Below, piece after piece: positions 57,481-64,000 of a stretch of DNA of 64,000 nt. The position numbers were made by a program, and so were the translations under genes. Numbering within the stretch: the stretch's first letter is position 1; each line of letters begins with the position of its first letter. The DNA lies in NCBI RefSeq assembly GCF_002234675.1, contig NC_019864.2:11425582-11489581 (forward strand), written 5' to 3'. Origin of the DNA: Oryzias latipes. Lineage: Eukaryota; Chordata; Actinopteri; Beloniformes; Adrianichthyidae. The notes under the pieces are model-generated. The model saw nothing but the letters and a program-made list of their open reading frames with translations, did not search any database and was not told the DNA's origin.

Positions 57481-60399
57481 CAGCAGGAAGCAGAAAAGAC
57501 ACGCTGTTTCTTCCTTTGGTGCCACGCTGTCTTTCTCTTTGAGCCTCTTTGCTCCCTTTTTTTTGTTGCTGCTCTGAATTTCAGCAAATCTTTTGGGACT
57601 TTACCTGCAGCAGAAAACAGAGGGGGTGTGCTCGAGTGTGTTAGGTCCGGCTCTTTTTTTTTTTTTTATTCCTGCCATCTTTTGATTTTGATTTGGTTTG
57701 AAATGGTTTATTTCAAGCAATCAAAGCAAGAATAATGCATAAAACAATAAAATCAGCAGTTATGCATCCATACAAAGATGTATATAACAGGATAATTATA
57801 CATTAAATCAAAGATTGCTTGAAAGAGAGTGGAAGGAAGCAAATTTATATAATCCCAATCCTGTTCTACCGTAACCATTTTCATTACATGGTTTATCATT
57901 ATCCGGTTCATAACTTTATCAAACAGAATTAAGAATCTTTAAGTATCAAATCACATGACAATGAGGAATTACTTAATTATTATGTAAAAACAGGCATAAC
58001 TATTTTAGAAAGATCAGTTTTCTTCAAGGTTACGTTTTGTTTGCTTGTGTCTGTACGTGCACAAACCTTTTTTTTTATTACCATCTCTCTCTGTTTTAAG
58101 TCTTTAATTATTCTGTCTACAGATGCTCCCTGTGTTTGCTGCTCCCTGACAGGCATCTCACCTGTGAACATGGTGGGCATCCAGCCACAGTGATGCCTTC
58201 TGACAGTCAGTGAGCTTCAGATGAACTCAAAACAGCGGCCAGGACTTTTGCTGATTGCTGCTTCAAAAGAAGCAATCCAATCCGAATGTGCAGTGAGGGC
58301 TCTCACTGTCTGTCTTTAACTGCAAACCTTTCCATCTTTGTAGCTACGTATAAAGCAGCCATGTGACACACGCTCAACAACACACTACAACTGCTTTCAG
58401 CATATGATGTTCACACTGAAGTGTCGCTACCCAATTCTAGCGCCGGTCCGCCACCTACAGTTGGAAGAAGCTTGGTATGAAGTGGTGAAAATCTTGCATT
58501 TCTTGCCCCAGGTTTTTTCTTTCACAGCTCTATTCCGATATATAAAAAGCTTGGCGTCTTATGATTCCATCCTAACATAAATCGCAATTAATGTTTTCTC
58601 CTTCATGATAGATTTTCAAAGAGTTGGCGCTTCAGTGAATTTAAAAGGAAAGCCATTCAAACGTCACTAAACCCGTGTCCCTGACTGGTCAAAGTTCAAC
58701 CTGGTACGACTTCCAACGCATGTTCACTAGATGTGCGTTTTGTACGTAGTAAAGTGTGAAAGTCAGAGCTTTGAACGTAGAAGCCCAAAACGCACGTTTA
58801 CATACATTTTTGGTTGAAAGCGGGCGCTTGTATGCACGCTGCTGTGGGCGGCGTGAACGTAGCTTCAGTTATCATTTGAATTATTGAAGCTCTAAGCCAG
58901 TTAAGATCTGACAAATGACAAAAGCGTGGCTCAGGCTGCATGAACCTGCAGGTTTGGGGGGCACCAGGTTCTGTTTCAATGGACAGTATTCGTTTGAAAA
59001 GTGGGAATGCTTACCTAAATTCTGATGTGGTCTAAAAAAGTGAACCCTAGTCTGTTTGAGAAGGAAGAAAGTTTGATAGATTTATTATTTTTATTTTGTG
59101 TGTGTGCGCACAATGAAACTAAACAAAAGAAAGTAACCAATGTTTGTGCAACACGATAAGAGTAGGGGAGGAAATGAAAACCTACAGCATAAATCTGAAT
59201 AAACACAAATATGGAAAAGTTGTAAAATATCAGGTGGATAAAGTGTAGTAGGGAGGTACTGGTGTTTCTTAATGCATGATACTTTTTTAGAGAAGAACCA
59301 TTGACTGTACATGAGAACTGGACTGGGTGAGTGTGACATCTAACAGAAAGTAGTGAGCAGTGATTGGTCTGAGTCATTGTTTCTATGACAACAACTCTCG
59401 CCAGTCGGGAGTGAGCTTTTTGGAAGTCCACTACCTTACCACTTGCAGGCAAGCTCGGTAGAATCTGTCACTTAAATGTTTGGAATGTTTGACCTGAGAC
59501 CACCTTGTTTTAATGAGGCACCCGATTGGTCAGTTTATAAGTTGAATAACTTGAACTGCAGAAAAAAATTAAATTAGCAAGAACATGTAAAAAAAAATGT
59601 TGAATAGAACGACTAAGTAATAGCTGTTAATTTTGTCTATACAAATCTATGGGATTTTGTTTTTTTTTGGAGCCAGTGGGTACTTCCTGTTTAGAACGCG
59701 ACGGGGGATGAGTCACTCAGTCCAGTTCTCATATACAGTCAATACAGACTAAAATGAAGGCAACAAACTTATTAGCCATCGCCAACTATTTAAACCAAAT
59801 CCAGGACTATCCCTTGTGAAGGTAAACTTAGAAACCCTTTTTTAAAAGCTTTTTTACAGCCTGATATTAATTCAGTCAGAACTAAACTAACAGGTTGGTG
59901 GAAAGCTGCCTCCTCACGTCTTATCAAAGTGTGACATTACCACAGAAAAAAAACACACCTTCAAACCATTTCTAATTCCAGAATATTCTGTCATTCACCA
60001 AAGGTTTGAATGTCATTTATGAAGCCCTCTACTGCACATGCTCCAGGCATGGCGTCTGTATCCGCGCCTCAGCTAGCATCTGCCGAAGCGCACTGCTGAC
60101 AGACGGGTGAGCGCTGACGGGGCAGCGCTGGGCTTTTGTCACCTGAGCGTCACTCGCTGTAACCCAAGACAAGACAGCTGCTTGACTTACCATCAAGCTG
60201 AAAGGAGACTCCACCGTGGCGAGGATGGGGAGAAGGAGGGGTGCAGGAGGACAACAAGGTCATTTGTGTACCAAGTTTGAATCTACAACGCTTAGTGTGA
60301 TGAAAGTTTTGGCGCAAACACATAAAAATGTCTATACAAGGCAGTCACCAAAATAAATGCATTAAATCTGGTTGTACTAACTCATCTCAAAGCAAGGTT
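57481..60399. other. Gene-free region, one possible micro-exon
   Basis: No standard exon recognised. At 60191-60197 the minus strand shows a pyrimidine-containing CTCCTTTCAG, 7 nt (CTTGATG), then a consensus donor GTAAGTCAAG; this could be a 7-nt micro-exon of the minus-strand gene or chance. Confidence 0.2.
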
Positions 60400-60557
60400 A
60401 GGTATAATAAACTGTAACATGGCTAACATGTAGCGTGTTACAAACATGTTCTAGAGTTACTGTGAACGCAGTTAATCAAGTCTGACTTATCTTTGACGCT
60501 TTTGTCTCGCCTCGTTCGCCTTGTAGTTCGGTGCGCCTCTTAAAGTGGAAAATAAGG
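60400..60557 (+). mobile_element. MITE with GGTGCGCCTTA-type ends, copy 2 (right half)
   Basis: AGAGTTACTGTGAACGCAGT and AGTCTGACTTATC match the copy at 39055-39470, and the right end is complete: GGTGCGCCTCTTAAAGTGGA then AAATAAGG. The left half is missing or diverged. Confidence 0.5.
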
Positions 60558-62238
60558 TAAATGAATAGGATTGAAAATATCTTAAACGAGACCTTAAATA
60601 ACCTCTCATTTCCTCGATCTCTCTAAACTTCCTTTTTTCTAAAATTCAGTCCTTTCTTCCCATTGGTCTCCTCTGTTGTCAGAAAATTAAAAAAAACGAG
60701 CAGGGGTCAGACCAGGCCCAGTGGCGGCCATATTTTCTCCACACTCGCCTGTGGTCTTCACAGCCAAATACACACATGGACAGACAGTGGGAGGATTCAG
60801 CCATGACCTTTCACCCGAGCCAGGGCTCCCTCAGGGTTAACAGAGGCTGTGTTACCATCCCTGCAGAGGCCAGCACCTGGATTGCCGGACCTCCACCCGC
60901 AGTGTGTATGTGTGTATTTGCAGAGTTGGGGTTGGAGGAGGGGGTCTCTAGGGGAATGAATTAGCCACTTAGTTGAGTCACCCGCCCCCTCACTTAGAGA
61001 GACCGCTTCGTCAGGACCCAAAGGTCAACTCTCACCCTTTCTCGCATTACGTTCTTCTTCTTTTTTTGTTTTCCCCATTTCTCATTACCTCCCCCACCTC
61101 TCTCATCAGAGGTGAACAGAGAGCTGTGTTAGAGCCATAGGAAAGCTGAGGTGGGCGCGTCCAAAAAGATATATGCTTGTGAGGATTGGAGTATAAGTCA
61201 CTTTTGTCAGAACACAAAGTGGCCCCCAGTCTCCTCTGCTACACTACAGCCAAATAACAGGAAAAACAGTGAACACACATATAGAATTCATATATTCTCC
61301 TATTCTTGTATGTTTTCTTTCCACTTATTAATTTAAATAATTGTTAAATTATCCTCAATCAACTCTGGAATCTGTTTCCAACTTTTAAAAAAGTTAATAA
61401 AATTAGTTTCCAGGAGACATTTCCTCCTTATGTCGGTGGGTGTACACACTCACATGTTGAGCCAAAAGCTGTCAACTGTAATTGCATGTTTGAAAGAAAG
61501 CTATAATTAGGTATTTAGCCTATTATGAAGGTGTGGAGTGGAGCAAGTCTGCAGCACTTAATCAAAAAGTCAAAAAGGTTTTACATTTAAGAAGAAAAAC
61601 CATTTCCTGATCTGCTTAAGCTCACGGTAAGCCTCAAGCATGGAGGCACAACATGATGTTATGATAACTAGTTTGGTCCTCCATCAGCAGCCGCTCTTTC
61701 TCCTCAGAAGAACATTCTTCCCCTCACACGACTCCCGCTTCAGACGCTTGTTAAATGCTAAAGTGATAAAGTTGGTCAAATGAGACGGTGTGTTGGGTGT
61801 TGGATAAAATCCTGGGGCTTATCTATGATTGCTGTAAATGTCTAAGAAAAAAGTGCGCTTTGTGGAAAAAATAAAAGTAGAAAAAAAAAGCACCCAAACA
61901 AAAAGCAGTGTGAGCAAAAATCAGGAAAAAGGTTTACATTTGTATATTTTTATGACAAACCAGTGATCTGATCACTGCTACCAATGCGCTGGGATGTAAA
62001 ACTGCCAGCAGCTTAGCATGCCCCCATATCAACAGAACAGCACGGACTGATTCACACCTTTTTATGCCAAAACCGCGGAGGCACAAGAACGGGCAACGTC
62101 AACAAACAGAAACTAGAGGCGTTCCCCTTCACTGAGAGACCTGAGGGAAAGAGAAGAGGAGATGAGGAGTTTAAAAAGACGAGTGGGGGGGGTTGACACC
62201 TCACAGGGAGAATCTGATGGTGCTTTAATGCAAAGAGG
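60558..62238. other. Gene-free region
   Basis: Nothing recognisable beyond a GC-richer stretch at about 60700-61030 without supported frames. Confidence 0.3.
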
Positions 62239-62367
<129 letters not shown>

Positions 62368-62999
62368 ATGGAATTTATAGCCATTATGTTGTTCACCTCA
62401 TACAGAAGCAGCTATTTGCAGACAAAAACTTGGTTTTTTAGTTGGTGGTGGAATCAAACACTGAAACTAGACATTCAAAAACACATGAACAAGACTGAAA
62501 CAAAACCGAGAAAACATGCAAAGGTTTAAATCATCTGGGGTACAAAATGTCTCATTCGGAAAAAAATGTGACAAATCAAATTGAAGTGTTGGGGAGCTGG
62601 AGGAAAACAAAATCCTGCAAAAATCCTTGTTAGAAACATTTTAAAATCTGTTATTGATCCTTAAACTCTGTTTTTCTTTCATATACAAGACATTTAATAA
62701 AAACATAAAAATAGGGAAAAGTGTTTTATTTAAGAAAGGCACTAAATGTTCACTGTTCTGTGCTGGTTTACTGCTTGTGAACGTTGAAGTGTACACTAAA
62801 CTGTCTTGTGTCGCGACAAATGTGAAGTAGGTCAATGCAATGTTACAAAAATTTTTAGACAATATATTAATTCCTCTCTTTGTTTTTAATGAACAATAAC
62901 AATTTGAAGTGGCCTAAACTATGCATTAAGAGGCCCTGACTTCTCAACTCCATGACACTCCATAAAACCAAAAGACAATTTATTTAGGCCAAATGTCTG

Positions 63000-63345
63000 T
63001 TCCAGCATGCATGTTAACAGGGCCACCAAAGGACCTAAACTGTAGATTTGAAGACTTTGTGTCTTCATGGCATTCAGTTTCTAAACCCCTCTGTCACCCT
63101 ACAGCAGTGGACCTGTGGAACTGGATCTCTCAGCTCAGTACATCTGATAGCCGCTGTGACTGCGTGCTGCTCCGTCCACCTGTCAGTGCTGTGTGACTGT
63201 TATGCAGCCAGTCAGGCAACCACAGCCTGGCCACTGCCCCTGCCTTATCTGGATAATGAGCTGCATTTAGGTCCATTATGAGCTGACCCCAAGGACTTTC
63301 ATTGCTGCTGAGTGGAGGCTTTGCGCCAGTGATGGATGGGCCAGC
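63000..63345. other. Candidate conserved non-coding element
   Basis: Balanced composition, no repeats, frames closed at short intervals. Contains TTATCTGGATAATGAGCTGC and CATTATGAGCTG, with GATA- and homeodomain-like cores. Conservation was not tested. Confidence 0.3.
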
Positions 63346-63576
63346 AGGGAATGTGATACACGACTCGATTGTGCTGTAAGAGCAAAAACGACAGAAATGA
63401 AAACAAGAGGGTGATTGGATGATGCCGCAGGACAGATATTGTGAAAGGGAGAATGGTTGACTGACCTGCTGTCTTTGCTAAAACTAAACATTGACACTCT
63501 CAAAAATGGATCAAACTCTCATGTTTTCTGGGATTTTTGTGTCTCCACTACACTAAATGTGGTGCAGTATTGGTAA

Positions 63577-63626
63577 CCCTTGTGCTATCCTAGGCACTTT
63601 AACATTGGGAGTGGGGTCATCTAGAC
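63577..63626 (-). mobile_element. TTAA-type MITE, copy F, interrupted
   Basis: Starts CCCTTGTGCTATCCTAGGCA after GTAA and follows the family exactly to TCATCTAGAC, where a hAT-like element begins. The rest should continue beyond the window. Confidence 0.7.
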
Positions 63627-64000
63627 CAGTGTTTTTCAACCAGTGTGCCGCGGCACACTAGTGTGCCGTGGGAGATGGTCAAGTGTGCCGTGAGAAATTG
63701 CCCTCATCAACTGATTTAACAACATTTCCCATCTCCAGGATTTCAGCTCTGTGTTCATCCAAACAGGCCCTGATAAAACACTGAGGAGTTAGGAATATAA
63801 AAGATCGTAAAATACATTTTCTTTGCGTTTATTTTATTTTATTAAAGACATTTTGATAAGAATGACGTTACCACGCTTTAGCTGCAGCTCCGGCTGTATT
63901 TTGGAAAAGTCCCGTCGCTTTAACTGTCTCCACCAATCATTCTTGGGGGGCTTAATCACATGTCATCAGTCTGACCAATCAGAAGTGGTTAAAGTCTTCA
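63627..64000 (+). mobile_element. hAT-like element, left part, runs off the window
   Basis: CAGTGTTTTTCAACCAGTGT has the form of a hAT terminal repeat and is followed by repeated GTGTGCCG units (GTGCCGCGGCACAC is itself a palindrome). It cuts TTAA-MITE copy F, so it is younger. The expected 8-bp duplication would be ATCTAGAC (63619-63626). No ORF in the visible part. Confidence 0.6.

Overview
The window looks like nuclear DNA of a teleost fish. It has intron-split vertebrate genes, AT-rich non-coding DNA and many DNA-transposon remnants with short microsatellites. A medaka-like (Oryzias) genome is my best guess, because the abundant family starting CCCTTGTGCTATC recalls medaka sequence. That guess is from memory and was not tested.

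The first 15.4 kb is gene-rich, with three recognisable genes, all on the plus strand. (1) The last two coding exons of a PPAR-alpha gene (2089-2857) encode almost the whole ligand-binding domain; the DNA-binding exons lie left of the window. (2) A complete five-exon mitochondrial tyrosyl-tRNA synthetase gene, yars2 (6382-10878), encodes 473 residues. (3) A complete cdkn1b (p27Kip1) gene has coding exons at 12357-12783 and 12986-13101, an upstream ORF, and a 3'UTR (about 13905-15390) that keeps two miR-221/222 seed sites flanking a Pumilio motif. The genes belong to unrelated pathways (lipid sensing, mitochondrial translation, cell-cycle arrest), and nothing suggests joint function.

From 15.4 kb to 64 kb there is almost no recognisable coding sequence. 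The exception is one well-formed terminal exon on the minus strand (27723-27869) encoding 48 C-terminal residues of a protein I cannot name. The 36 kb to its right may be introns of that gene. This region holds several candidate conserved non-coding blocks (about 30.9-31.5, 57.1-57.5 and 63.0-63.35 kb) and many mobile-element copies: a TTAA-type MITE family (six copies), a second family with CCCACTCCGATGA ends (seven copies), a PIF/Harbinger-like element with a TAA duplication, two decayed Tc1-type transposons, hAT-type MITEs and two SINE-like families.

The clearest structure is nesting, with insertion order readable from target duplications. One Tc1 relic carries a SINE-like insert with a 12-bp duplication and a TTAA-MITE; one MITE at 28.6-29.7 kb carries both a SINE and a hAT MITE; a hAT element interrupts a TTAA-MITE at the right edge. 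I found no rRNA, tRNA, CRISPR array or clearly novel gene system. The most biologically interesting points are the deeply conserved p27 regulatory sequence and the unidentified minus-strand exon.
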